The notes: generated from the sequence alone by a model not told the origin. Positions 19,755 to 30,136 are shown, counted from the stretch's first letter. The stretch: 64,000 nucleotides of DNA from Linnemannia elongata (GCA_036320915.1 JAXBDG010000011.1:208501-272500), one strand, 5' to 3'. Numbers and translations: made by a program.

Positions 19755-22105
19755 AGATATTGGTTGAAAAAATTCGCCTCTCTCTCACGACAGCAATCAT
19801 ATCGTAGTAGCTGATGTGGGTACAGTATATCTATCAACTTACTTGCTATTAGAGATGAAATGATGGTATCGGGTGTGTGGAAGAATACATGTTAGTTGGC
19901 TATTCAACAGCGCGTCCATCTCTCTCTATAGCAATTATATCGTAGTAGCTGCTGTGGGAACTGTGTATCTGTCAACTTACGAGCTATTAGAGGTGGAATG
20001 ACTATAACAAGTGAGGGAAAAAATACATATTAGTTGGCTATTCAACAATGCGTCATTCCCTCTCGATGGCAATCATATCGTAGTAGCTGCTGTCGGTGCA
20101 GTGTTTCAACTTACACGCTATTAGAGATGGAATGATGGTATCGAGCGTGAGGAAGAATACAGATTAGTTAGCTGTTCAACAACATGTCATTCGCTCCCGA
20201 TGGCAATCATATCGCAGTAGCTTTTGTGAGTATAGAATATCTATCAACTTACTCGCTATTAGAGATGAAATGATGTTACCGAGTGTGTGGAAGAATACAT
20301 GTTAGTTGGCTATTCAACAAGGTGATTATATCTCTCGATAGCAATCATATCGTAGTAGCTTTTGTGAGTGCAGTGTATCAACTAACTCGCTATCAGAGAT
20401 GGAATAATGATACCGAGTGTGAGGAAGAATACAAATATTAGTTGGCTGTTCAACGAAGCGTCCGTATCTTTCGATGACAATCATATCGTAGTAGCTGCTG
20501 TGGGTACAGTGTATCCATCAACTTACGGGCTATTAGAGATAGAACCATGATACCGAGTGTGAGTAAGAATACAAATATTAGTTGGCTGTTCAACGAATCG
20601 TCCATATCTTTCGATGGCAATCATATCGTAGTAGCTGCTGTGGGTGCAGTGTATCTTTCAACTTACGCGCTATTAGAGATGGAATGATGGTGTCGAGCGT
20701 GTGGAAGAATAAATTTAGTTGCTTGTTCAACAACGCGTCATTCGCTCTCGATGGCAATCATATCGCAGTAGCTGTTTTGGGAACAGTGTATCTATCAACT
20801 TACGGGCTATTAGAGATAGAACGATGATACTGTTACAAAAAGATGTGGTGGCTAGGCACTGGCGGCGAGGCTTTAGATTAGCAATCATTCCTAGCAGACT
20901 AGTATTAGTAGTGCGCCGAGCTCTTTCGTCTGCTCCTTGTCCTTTTACACAAGAGCAGAATTGACAAGAGTCTCGTTGGCGCTCTACAGCTTGTATTCTT
21001 TAGGACCCCGTTAATGCTATACTACGACAACCCTTCCCCCCCCCTGTACCAATTGAGGACTTCACAGCGGTCCTATAACTCTGACCCAGGACCTCTCCCC
21101 TAAGTAACAATACCGAGGGCGAGGAAGAATACAAATATTAGTTGGCGGTTCAACAATGCGTCCATCTCTCTCGATAGCAATAGTATCATAGTAACTGTTG
21201 TGGGTACAGTGTATATATCAACTTACGCGCTATTAGAGATGGAACAATGATTCAAGGTGTGAGAAGGAATACAGATTAGTTGGCTATTCGACAACGCGCG
21301 TATCTCTCTCGATAGCAATCATATCGTAATAGCTTTCGTGAGTACAGAATATCTATCAACCTACGCGCTATTAGGGATGGAATAATGATACCGAGTGTGA
21401 GGAAGAATACATATTAGTTGGCTATTCAACAACGCATGCATCTCTCTCGATAGCAATCATATCTTAGTAGCTGTTGTGGGTGCAGTGTATCAGCTTACTC
21501 GCTATTAGAGATGGAGTGAAGATACTGAGGGTGAGGATGAATACAGATTAGTTGGCTATTCAACTACGTGTGTATCTCTCTCGATAGCAATCATATCGTA
21601 GTAGCTTTCGTGAGTACAGAATATCTATCAACCTAAGCGCTATTAGAGATGGAATAATGATACCGAGTGTGAGGAAGAATACATATTAGTGGGCTATTCA
21701 ACAACGCGTGCATCTCTCTCGATGGCAATCATATCATAGTAGCTGTCGTGGATACAGTGTATCAACTTACATGCTATTAGAGATGGAACGATGATTCAAA
21801 GTGTGAGGAGGAATACATATTAGTTGGTTATTCAACAACGCGTGCATCTCTCTCGATAGCAATAGTATCGTAGTAGTTGTTGTGGGTGCAGTGTATCAGC
21901 TTACTCGCTATTAGAGATGGAATAATGAGACCGAGGGTGAGGAAGAATACAAATATTAGTTGGCTGTTTAACAACGCACCCATCTCTCTCGATTGCAATC
22001 ATATCATAGCAGCTGTCGTGGGTACAGTGTATCAACTTACATGCTATTAGAGATGGATGGAATAGTAATACCGAGTGACAGGAAGAAAGCAAATTAGTTA
22101 TAGCT
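19755..22105 (+). repeat. Tandem array of fifteen ~138-bp units (decayed beta-propeller-like repeats)
   Basis: Using the CAAT of the core GCAATCATATCGTAGTAGC as a landmark, units start at 19794, 19932, 20070, 20204, 20342, 20478, 20618, 20755, then, after an insertion, 21178, 21316, 21454, 21588, 21726, 21860 and 21996. Spacing is 134-140 bases, most often 138 (46 codons). The 134-base units mostly lack four bases of the TATC repeat after CAGTG. In one frame a unit reads SWLF, then IS-DSNHIVVAAVGTVYLSTY, then LLEME and a stop. The pattern of hydrophobic strand, DG/DS turn and second strand resembles one blade of a WD40-type propeller. A stop recurs at the same place and unit lengths break frame, so the array is not coding now. 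Copies are clearly diverged from each other. Confidence 0.9.
20831..21109. mobile_element. 279-bp insertion with TGTTAC...GTAACA ends, solo-LTR-like
   Basis: It interrupts the eighth repeat unit exactly. The unit sequence GATGATACCGAG of other copies is split, with ATAC duplicated on both sides (20827-20830 and 21110-21113), which marks a 4-bp target duplication. The ends are TGTTAC and GTAACA, so it begins with TG, ends with CA and has a 6-bp inverted repeat. That combination fits a solo LTR left by recombination of a retrotransposon. A short non-autonomous DNA element is the alternative, but the inverted repeat is very short for one. No protein is coded. Confidence 0.75.
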
Positions 22106-22332
22106 TTATCAGTCCTCGAAAGAAGTCGTATCAAAGTTGGTGTTATTGCAGTTGTATTTGATAGTGAGAACTGTCTCTTAAGCCTGGAATGCTGTTCTAT
22201 CGTCGATGTCCAAGGTGCAACAAGGTAACTAGACTGGGTTTTGAGGCTGGCGATATTTACTTACATAGGGATAGCGGCTGCCCAACTCATAAGGACGCAG
22301 GCAATAATCAAATATTGAAGTCTCATTTCTGA
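22103..22332 (+). pseudogene. Decayed C-terminal coding sequence directly after the array
   Basis: Right after the last repeat a frame opens (22103) and reads a strand-like segment, VGVIAVVFDSENCLLSLE, then IVDVQGATR, and meets TAA at 22226. The frame two bases on continues sensibly from 22231 (RLGFEAGDIYLHRDSGC) to a TGA at 22330-22332. The change of frame across about five bases suggests an indel in a former coding region. Together with the array this looks like the last propeller blade and C-terminus of a dead gene. This is a reading by eye; no start or intron is assigned. Confidence 0.45.
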
Positions 22333-23101
22333 ATAGGATTGGTTTGCAATGTGGAGCTAGTTAATTTGAATGCAGGGAATGGTTGCGAGCTGAGAAGGAA
22401 ATGGCGGAAAGAAAAATGGGAAAAAGAAAAGAAGAAAGAAGAGTGCACAAAGTATGATGTGTTGTTGAAGATACCGAAAAATGTTGAAAAAAAATCACGG
22501 GATACTGGAAAAGATTAAGGGATGCCGTGAAAAGATCAAGAGATGTCGTGAAAAGATCAAGGGATGCTGTGAAAAGTTCAAGTGACGCTGGATAAGATCA
22601 AGAGATCAGAAAGTGAACGATTACCCAAAAATCAGGGAAAAGGGAAAACCAAGGATTGGAAAACCAAGCCGAAAACTATGGGTAGGAAAACCAGAAAGCC
22701 AATACACGGGAAAATTCGGAGGCTTGTAACAGCCAAGTGTTCATAGTGATGTTTCTTTTGATTTTTGATGTCGGTTCTTTCAATCCTTGCTTCACTACAA
22801 TTCGAGGTCGAGTCGTTGATGTTGTTGACTTGCATGAATTTTTAGTTGCATTCCAGAGGCACTTGGTTATGTGATGTCACACGGAAGGGCTATAGACATA
22901 TACTATGTCCATATAGCTCAGTGTGATTTTATTAAAGAACAATGCATATTATGACTTGTAGTGTACAAAATAAAGAGAGGTCCCCATCGATTGGTAAAAA
23001 GAAAGAAAAAAATAAGAATAAAAAAACGATTACAGGTATTGTGTTGTGTTGCATTGGGGGGTATGATCGAGATCTTGAGGGATAGGGGCCACACGACGTT
23101 T
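22333..23101. other. Spacer downstream of the 23102 gene's stop
   Basis: Purine-rich sequence with a short tandem repeat at 22499-22600. Otherwise nothing recognised. Confidence 0.4.
22499..22600. repeat. About five copies of a 21-bp repeat
   Basis: Imperfect units of the form GGGATGCCGTGAAAAGATCA plus A. The units vary at a few positions and do not form a coding frame of interest. Confidence 0.8.
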
Positions 23102-26100
23102 TTACAGAGCAGTCTGAAGAGCAGCCACCTGCATTCTTCGACCCGCAGCTCCCTGGTAAGACCCTCCAAGACCGCTATGCTGATGATGGTCATCGCCATT
23201 CAACCCGGCAACACTTTGCCTCGGGAAGGTAGCAGCACCAACGGGCCCTCTTGGTGACAAATGATACCGTCCATCAACTCCATTCCCACCAAGAGATGAC
23301 AAAGACGAAGAACTCGCTCCCGCAGCGCCAACAAGTCCACCTCCTTGACCATGGTTCGACAAGGACATCATCAACGAAGGGGCGTCCAATCTTGCAGACG
23401 ACGATGGGGACGAGTTGGGCGAAGGTAACGAGGGAGTCGACATCATCATATCATGGTGCTGCTGCTGCCGATGCTGGGTAGGCTTGTCAAGGTACTGCGA
23501 TTGTGTCTGGGTCTGGTACCGATTCTGACGTTGTGCGAACCGGGGCACGGGTCCTGTCGACAACGCGTCTCCACCTTCCACATTCACCACACCTTCCGAA
23601 AACGCTTCCCTATACTGCTGCTGTTGACCATTATCCGGATAAGGCTCCTCAAAACTCAACCCTTCTTGATGGAACGGTAACTGCTGCTCATGGCGACCTC
23701 GGAATTGCTTCAACCGTGTCGAATATGAGTCCATGGACGCCCTCTGCGGATTAACAACCACAACTCCACGACTGCTACGCTGTGAGCCACCACTACCCCA
23801 ATCACTAGTGTTCGCATTCTCGTCCTCCGAAAAGGCACCGGCCCTCTCCTGTGCATATCGCTGTCCAGCTCGCACACCTAAACTGCCATGTCGAGGCTTT
23901 GCAGGTTCGCTCAACCGAGACTCGGCCACATTGCGGTGAAAGTCCTGCTGTGAAAGCGGTCTCCGGATCGACCCACCCATCCTCGCCTGCGCCTGTGCCT
24001 GCGATTGCGCTTCTCTTCGAGCATGACTAGATCCAAAAGCACCATCCGAAGCCGACATCCCATCATCTTGTCTTTGCACCTGCTGTCGGTACCGGTACTG
24101 CTGCTGCTGCTGTTGGTCCTGCCCGACGACCTGTCTTGGGTGAAACACTGGTGATCGAGGGCCATCATCATACTGGTGCGACATGGACAACGGCCGTCCA
24201 GTACCATTCTCCTGTGATTGGTCAATCACAGAATCCTGCTGGTCACCGCCCTGGTGCTCGAATCCACTCACGTTGGGTGATTTGGCTCCTTGAGAATACC
24301 GCGCCATAATGTTCCGAACACTGGCCTGTCGTCGTGTCAACTGCTGCTGCTGGTCCAAAGGCGTGTTAGATCCTGCACGTTCTCCTCCGCCTGCTGCCAA
24401 TGGTGGGTGCTGAGGCGACTGCAAATTCCGCATGGGTGTCATATTGGTCGGTTGAGGATTCATCATTAACAGCCCACTCGCCTGGCGCCTAGGAACAGGA
24501 CCCCGAGGCTCATCCTGGGGTGGTGAATTCTCTCGACTCGAAAACGCCCCTCCTCCTTGCTGCTGTTGCTGTTGCTGTTGTTGTTGTTGTTGATGAACCT
24601 GATTCCGAGAGAGACCATGGCCCTGGTATGCCGAAGTAGGCTGGCGGTCGTAACTATAATCCGACGCATACCCTCCTTGAGTATGTCGAGCATTGGGTCC
24701 AGTACTCCGCGCACGGGTTTCCGAGATGTTGCTTGAAGCAATCGAGCTTGTCCTGGTCAAGTATCCCGACGAAGTCATCCCATTACCCACCATGACAGAC
24801 CCAGGTCCTGCTGCTCCTCTAGCATTCAGCATCTCGTATGTCTCAGACACTGTAGTCGACAGTGGCCGAGTAGGGTAGGGTGGGTTCTGGTCAAACCCTC
24901 CAGCTCCCAACTCACTCGCAACCATACCCAACGACAGCCTCTGGCCCTGACCAAACCGGTGGTGCAAAACAGTTGACTGCCTCGGAGAATACGGCCGGCT
25001 TATGACCGACCCACCTCCATTCACAGACTCGGTATCAGAGGTCGGGTTATTATTGTTACTGGACCGGTCCGCGACTGTTAGGTGAGGTGTCCGTGTAGCA
25101 GCCAACAAAAACTCTGTCAGACTTCGGATCTGTTCATCGCTCGCCCGCTGGAGAGCGTTCATAGAGGAAGATTCGACAAGACTCACATCCGCCTTGACCC
25201 ACGCCCGGATTGTCTGGTTCATGCTGATAGCGTTCGTCGCCACTCGACTGATCGCCTGGAATGAGGGATTGCTGCCGGTGTCCGTGGTCACTCCTGATAC
25301 TGCTCCGGTCCACTTTTCGTAGTTCTTCAGGGCAACGTTTAGGAGATCGACATGTTGAGTTGTAGGTTGCCTTGGTGTCGAAGATGGGAGCAAAGGTGAG
25401 CGAGCTGGACTCGTTATGCTCAGCGACGGCTCCAATCGTCCTCCTCCTCCTGCTGCCGTCCTTATAGCCGATACATCTCTCGAACTCTCAACATCTGACA
25501 TGGTGGTGATCACCGGTGACCTCAACGGATTCGCCACATCAAAAGAGCTCGACGACCCTCGATGCTTCTGTATAATATGTTGCAGCTTCTCTGAGTGACT
25601 CATCGTCAACGATTGCTGTTGTTGCTGCTGATGAGAGTCGTTGGCTAAGGAGAGACTAGTCGCTGATGTCGAGTGATCCATGCTCTTGGGCGTCATAACT
25701 TGTGGGCTCTGGACAGAGAGACCAGAGAGCGACCGGTTCATCCGCTCCATCTCCAGTTCCTGTACACGCGCCTTGAGTGCCTTGATCTCGCTCACAAGCA
25801 TCCCTCCCTCTGACGCATACCGTGTCCGGTCCTGGTAGACGGTCTGACCGGGGACCTCCGAATCATCCTCCGAAGTAAACAACGCATGTTGCTGTTGCTG
25901 TTGCTGTTGTTGTTGTTGTTGCTGATGCTGTTGAGATTTGACAGGGCCTGAGGTACGTTTCCGAACAATAGTTGGGGATGTTGAAGGGTTGTTTGACTGT
26001 GTATCCGATTTTGTTGCAAAATTGTTGTTGTTGGCATTACCGGCGGTGCTTATTCGAAGAGATTGAGATCTGTCAGATGCGCCAAAAGACCTCCGTTTGA

Positions 26101-26848
26101 TCTTGTTGCCAACTCCTCCCGCTGCTGCTGCCGCCTCCTGTCCGGAAGAATTTCGGCTGCCTGCAGTCGCATCAGACGAGCCGACTGCACTAGAGGTAGT
26201 TGTGACACTTCTCCGGTAAGGATTGTAGTCATTACTGCCGGGGAGGTTGCCGCTCGATCCTGAAAGGTTTGAGGATGAAGCCTTGCGACCGTTGACTTTG
26301 TCAAGAGCACGCGCCCTCATTCCCTTTATCGTGTCGGTGCTGTCGTCGGCCTCCTTGGCTGTTAACGACGACGAGAGCGTGCCAGCAGTAGCACTGATCG
26401 AAGAGGTAGTAGAAGCGGGGACCAAGAAGGGTCGTGCACCGAGACTGCGTTGCACAGTAGCGACTCGTGAACTCGCGGAAGAATCCGAGACGTGGGCTGA
26501 GCTTTGGGCGGTTCCATCCTCCTCGAACTCATCTGAGGCTACGGACGAGTATTCGGAGGTGTAGGTCTCTGTGGTCGAGAGGTACTTCCAGTCCAATTCG
26601 GCATTGTCGTTCACCGCTAGGTGCTGCTGTTGTTGTTGTTGGTTCGATAGTAGCCTCCGTGATGCTGTTGGACTTGTTGAAGACGAGGACGTTGCAGTTG
26701 AGGAGGCTAAGGACGTTGAAGCCGAGGTTGAGGTAGAGTAAGGTTGTCGCTGTTGTCGTGATTGGTATTGGTGCCGTGGAGTAGTTGTAGTAGTAGTAGA
26801 GGTCTGGGACAGGGTCCGGTGGGTCATGGTATCTCCTTGTCTGGCCAT
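23102..26848 (-). CDS. 1248-residue Gln/Ser-rich protein with a short coiled coil and a helical domain
   Basis: One long open exon. I do not recognise the family. The N-terminus is Thr/Ser-rich. Several Gln tracts occur (a clear run of about 12 near residues 309-320, others near 410 and 740). Around residues 350-372 a heptad-like segment (SEIKALKARVQELEMERMN) suggests a short coiled coil. Residues about 500-590 form the only clearly ordered part: DLLNVALKNYEKWTGAVSG, then an Ala/Ile-rich helical stretch, then LQRASDEQIRSLTEFLLA. The rest is disordered with many Ser-Pro sites. The start at 26848 is the first ATG after TTTGACAG|GATGCAAAT on this strand. That AG could be an acceptor, so a short upstream coding or leader exon is possible. 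A long C/T-rich leader lies upstream (about 27300-27870). Confidence 0.75.
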   Translation of the reverse strand: MARQGDTMTHRTLSQTSTTTTTTPRHQYQSRQQRQPYSTSTSASTSLASSTATSSSSTSPTASRRLLSNQQQQQQHLAVNDNAELDWKYLSTTETYTSEYSSVASDEFEEDGTAQSSAHVSDSSASSRVATVQRSLGARPFLVPASTTSSISATAGTLSSSLTAKEADDSTDTIKGMRARALDKVNGRKASSSNLSGSSGNLPGSNDYNPYRRSVTTTSSAVGSSDATAGSRNSSGQEAAAAAGGVGNKIKRRSFGASDRSQSLRISTAGNANNNNFATKSDTQSNNPSTSPTIVRKRTSGPVKSQQHQQQQQQQQQQQQHALFTSEDDSEVPGQTVYQDRTRYASEGGMLVSEIKALKARVQELEMERMNRSLSGLSVQSPQVMTPKSMDHSTSATSLSLANDSHQQQQQQSLTMSHSEKLQHIIQKHRGSSSSFDVANPLRSPVITTMSDVESSRDVSAIRTAAGGGGRLEPSLSITSPARSPLLPSSTPRQPTTQHVDLLNVALKNYEKWTGAVSGVTTDTGSNPSFQAISRVATNAISMNQTIRAWVKADVSLVESSSMNALQRASDEQIRSLTEFLLAATRTPHLTVADRSSNNNNPTSDTESVNGGGSVISRPYSPRQSTVLHHRFGQGQRLSLGMVASELGAGGFDQNPPYPTRPLSTTVSETYEMLNARGAAGPGSVMVGNGMTSSGYLTRTSSIASSNISETRARSTGPNARHTQGGYASDYSYDRQPTSAYQGHGLSRNQVHQQQQQQQQQQQQGGGAFSSRENSPPQDEPRGPVPRRQASGLLMMNPQPTNMTPMRNLQSPQHPPLAAGGGERAGSNTPLDQQQQLTRRQASVRNIMARYSQGAKSPNVSGFEHQGGDQQDSVIDQSQENGTGRPLSMSHQYDDGPRSPVFHPRQVVGQDQQQQQQYRYRQQVQRQDDGMSASDGAFGSSHARREAQSQAQAQARMGGSIRRPLSQQDFHRNVAESRLSEPAKPRHGSLGVRAGQRYAQERAGAFSEDENANTSDWGSGGSQRSSRGVVVVNPQRASMDSYSTRLKQFRGRHEQQLPFHQEGLSFEEPYPDNGQQQQYREAFSEGVVNVEGGDALSTGPVPRFAQRQNRYQTQTQSQYLDKPTQHRQQQHHDMMMSTPSLPSPNSSPSSSARLDAPSLMMSLSNHGQGGGLVGAAGASSSSLSSLGGNGVDGRYHLSPRGPVGAATFPRQSVAGLNGDDHHQHSGLGGSYQGAAGRRMQVAALQTAL

Positions 26849-27812
26849 ATTTGCATCCTGTCAAAGTGAAAGGGGTGTTTTATGTTGTTGTTGTTGGTGT
26901 GGTTCCTGATTTTTTAGGGTTGTATGAACACTTTTTTCACTGGTTGCTTTGCTTGTGCTTGTTTGTTTGTGTTTGCAGGGGTATCGGTGGTGGGTGTGGT
27001 AATGGTGCGTGACCCGAGGCACGTCCGTCGCAGAAGGAAGAAAGGAAAAGGAGGAGAGTGAAGAAAAGGAGGAAGGGAAGAATGTGACAGAGAGGATGCC
27101 GAGTTGCGAGAGAAAGAGGGAGGGGGTAAGTTTGTCGTTCCTGTAGTAGGCTAAGCAGTAAAGTAGTCTGTGTGCAGCTGCTTCTTGTCGTGGATGGTCG
27201 TAGCGGCTACTCTTGCTGTTGTGAGTTGAGTCGTGAGAGTGACGAGCGCGTCAAGGGAAGCAAACAATGTGAGAAGAGGCACAAACTATGTCAATTGAAG
27301 AAGAGGATAGAGCAAGGTACAAAGAGAAGAGTGAGTCAGTGAGTAAAGTTGAGTTGGTGGATGAGCAAGGGTGGTTGTACCCGAGAGCATGCCTTGAAAC
27401 AAGAAGAGTGAGTGAGAGAAGTGGTCATTGCGGCATGGAATGTGTTTGGTTGTTGTTGTTGTTGTTGTTGTTGTTGAAGAAAACAGACTGACCTCGCTTG
27501 TCTGAGTAAAGGGGTCTGGGTATATGGGGTTGGTTGACTGTAGCAAGAAGTGCCGACGAGTGGGGTATAAGGAAAGGGGGAGAGTGAGAGTGGGAGGTGA
27601 ATGAGCAAGAGGAGGAGAGTGATGAAAGTGAGTTGTTGATGATGATGAGTAAAGAGAAGAAGAGAGAAGAATAAAGAAGACAGAGGGGGAGCGAAGGGAG
27701 AGTGAATTCAAGAAGAGGTGTGAAGTGAAGATATGTGAGCAAATTCAAAAATAAATAACACTGGCGAATTAACAGGTGTAGTAATAAGAAGTGGGGTGGT
27801 GGCTAAAAAGGA

Positions 27813-27868
<56 letters not shown>

Positions 27869-28120
27869 CAAAGAAAGCAATAAAAGGCACGGAGGCACCA
27901 CCACCAACAGACACCAGAAGTATAAAAAAAAATCAGAAAAAAAAAAGGCAAGGAGTTGAGCTGCAGCCTGTGGAAGGGGGACAGCGGAAGCAGATGTGAG
28001 AGGGAAGGGGAAGGGGCCATCTGCATAGAAGAAAAGAACTAGGAAAAGACAAGAAGGGGGGCTTCCAAGTATCCATCTATCTCCAGACAAAGAGAAATGA
28101 AAGCATCTTTTGCTATTACA
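26849..28120 (-). promoter_or_regulatory. Probable promoter and leader region of the 23102-26848 gene
   Basis: On the minus strand this is C/T-rich (about 27290-27900), the pattern seen before other starts in the window, and it includes the (TC)n tract listed separately. The leader may contain an intron ending just before 26848. Confidence 0.4.
27816..27866. repeat. (AG)n microsatellite, about 25 units
   Basis: A pure AG dinucleotide run of about 50 bases in the presumed upstream region of the 26848 gene. Confidence 0.95.
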
Positions 28121-28998
28121 CACACCTTACACGCTTACACAAACTCATGCATACATGCAATAGAAACCATCTCAGTCCCATGCCTGCCTGTCTGGACTCT
28201 GGATGACACTTGCTTCACTTTATGAGTGACGTATCGTGGAAGGTAAAACATGCATACGCTCTTCTCCTCATAGTCTCGACTCTTTCACGTTGTCATTGAA
28301 ATTGTTTGTGCGACCCTAGTGCAATAATAATCATTATTACTCTACGACATCTTCCTTCTTTACTCCTTCCCTTGCATCCTCCATCCAGAGAAGCAAACTG
28401 CCAGGTCTGCAGCCACCGCCTGCAGTTTAAGCTAATAAGAAACCCCTGAAAAAGGTTTTTTTTTTTTTTTTTTTTTGGTGGCGTAAATGCTAAGGGACTG
28501 CGGATCCTTCTTCTCTCCTACTCCAACTAACTTTCTCTTCGTCCTAGTAAAGAGTAAAAGAATATTAGGGCTAAAGGAAAAATCACATTGGGAGTAGGAG
28601 GCCCGCATGCTTTGCTCCGTTGGACATTTTCTCTCCTTTTTTCGCGTTGCTATTAATTAGCGAACGCGTTAAAGCAAAGAAAAAAGTTTTACTGCACAAC
28701 AAATGACATATCGAAAGAACACCTTTTACATACAATATCAAGCTAAGGACGTTTATTGTTGTTCAGCGCAAGGAGGAAGGATGGAAGGTGAGCTGAAGAT
28801 GTAGGAGACGATTCAGAACAAAAAAAAAACAGTACAAAGAAGCAAGAATGGGCAGGGAAGGAGTCTAATCTAAGAAAAGCTGCTAAAAAAAAAAAAAAAA
28901 AAAAAAAATACCAAGAACAGCTGCCCATGTGTTATGTTGTTTGGTGTTGCTTAACCCCAGGCTTGTCGACTTTTGCCTGCCAAGAAGAGAAAAAAAAA
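28121..28998. other. Intergenic region with T and A runs
   Basis: Includes T21 at 28456-28476 and A24 at 28885-28908. No gene seen. Confidence 0.5.
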
Positions 28999-30136
28999 TC
29001 AGTCATCCGACTCTTCCATAAATCCATCAGCAATCAGCAGTTCAAGCTGAAAATGAAACTTCATGAACATCAAAAACTGAAACAGGAAGAAAAAGTAAAT
29101 GTTAGTTAGGCCTTGTGGTTTTTGCCTCGAGATCCGATGATTGAGAAACAATCGAAACAAACTCGACAGTGCTGGATAAACATCGACCACTCACCCCGAG
29201 GTTTGGTGGCGAAGGAGGTGAAGGAGAACAGGAGCCTGGGCCATAGTACCCATGAAAGTCGAAGTGGTAATGCGTTGCCGAGGTCTTGTCAACAATCGCG
29301 TCGTTCTAGTCGGGGTAATACTCGTCGTCGTAATAGTCGTCCCCAACATCATCCTCAACATCGTAGTAGTCGTCCCTCTCGTTATCATCCTCGCCATCGT
29401 AGTAGTCGTCCCCATCATAATCCCCCTCGACGTGACAGTCCCCTTCATCATAATCCTCCACGACGTAAGAGTCGTCCCCATCGTAATCCTCCTCGAAATA
29501 AGAGTTGTCCTCATCATAATCTTCCACGACATGAGAGTCATCCTCATCACAATCCTCCTCGACATAAGAGTTGTCCTCATCATAATCCTCCACGACATAA
29601 GAGTCATCCTCATCATAATCCTCCGCGACGTAAGAGTCGTCCTCATCATAATCCTCATCGACAAACGAGCCGTCCTCATCATAATCCTCTTCGACGTAAC
29701 AGTCCCCTTCATCATAATCCTCCTCTACATAAGAATCGTCCTCATCATAATCCTCCTCTACATAAGAGTTATCCTCATCATAATCCTCTTCGACATACGA
29801 GCCGTCCTCGTCAACCTCCTCCTCGACATAATAATCCCCTTCATCATCCTCCTCCTCCTCGACGTAATAATCCCCTTCATCACCTTCCTCCTGCCAGTCA
29901 CCCTGCTTCACTCGACTAGGAGGAGGAAGAAGAGGAGGAAGAGGAGGAGGCTGACTCCAAATATGTATTGACGCGGCGCCTGAATAAACTACCTGCTGAA
30001 TCGTCACTGAGCCAACATGGATGGTGGTGATTGCGGCGGGGGTAACCGTAACCTGCGGAAAGATCACCCCTGGAGCCTGTGGGTAGACTTGGTGGTAGTT
30101 GTTATTAACGTTGTTGTTACCATGGGGTGTTGCCAT
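28999..30136 (-). pseudogene. Acidic 11-residue-repeat protein gene with an in-frame TAG
   Basis: From the ATG at 30136 the frame reads MATPHGNNN, a short Pro-rich part, and then about fourteen copies of an 11-residue acidic unit (33 bp; for example SYVEEDYDEDD), reaching TAG at 29306-29308 after 276 residues. The same frame then stays open from 29305 to 29195 (NDAIVDKTSATHYHFDFH and on, ending NLG). It meets a good donor GGG|GTGAGT, and a 118-base intron (29194..29077) with a CTAAC branch site and TTTCAG acceptor. A last exon 29076-28999 ends in ADGFMEESDD and TGA. This strongly suggests the original gene ran through the TAG. It is therefore a nonsense-mutated allele, a readthrough case, or a sequence error. 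An ATG further up (30244) would add a hydrophobic leader, but CTAAC...AAATAG before 30136 looks like a 5' intron end. Function unknown. Confidence 0.6.
29430..29890. repeat. 33-bp minisatellite coding the acidic repeats
   Basis: Degenerate tandem 33-bp units such as TCATCATAATCCTCCTCGAC followed by variable bases. The minus strand codes acidic SYVEEDYDEDD-like units. Because the unit is a multiple of three without stops in several frames, it creates long mirror frames on the plus strand (His/Pro/Arg-rich and Ile/Val-rich), which I regard as artefacts. Confidence 0.9.

Noticed and set aside
20582..20964. Two 81-codon frames within the repeat array and insertion
   Set aside because: They run out of phase with the propeller-like frame, and one crosses into the 279-bp insertion; chance frames.
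19755..22105. CRISPR-like array
   Set aside because: Units are contiguous 134-140 bp without short repeats and unique spacers, in a eukaryotic genome.
29113..29971. Plus-strand frames of 268 and 239 codons (His/Pro/Arg-rich and Ile/Val-rich)
   Set aside because: They are mirror readings of the 33-bp repeat. The minus strand has splice signals, a plausible start and an acidic C-terminus, so the coding strand is minus.
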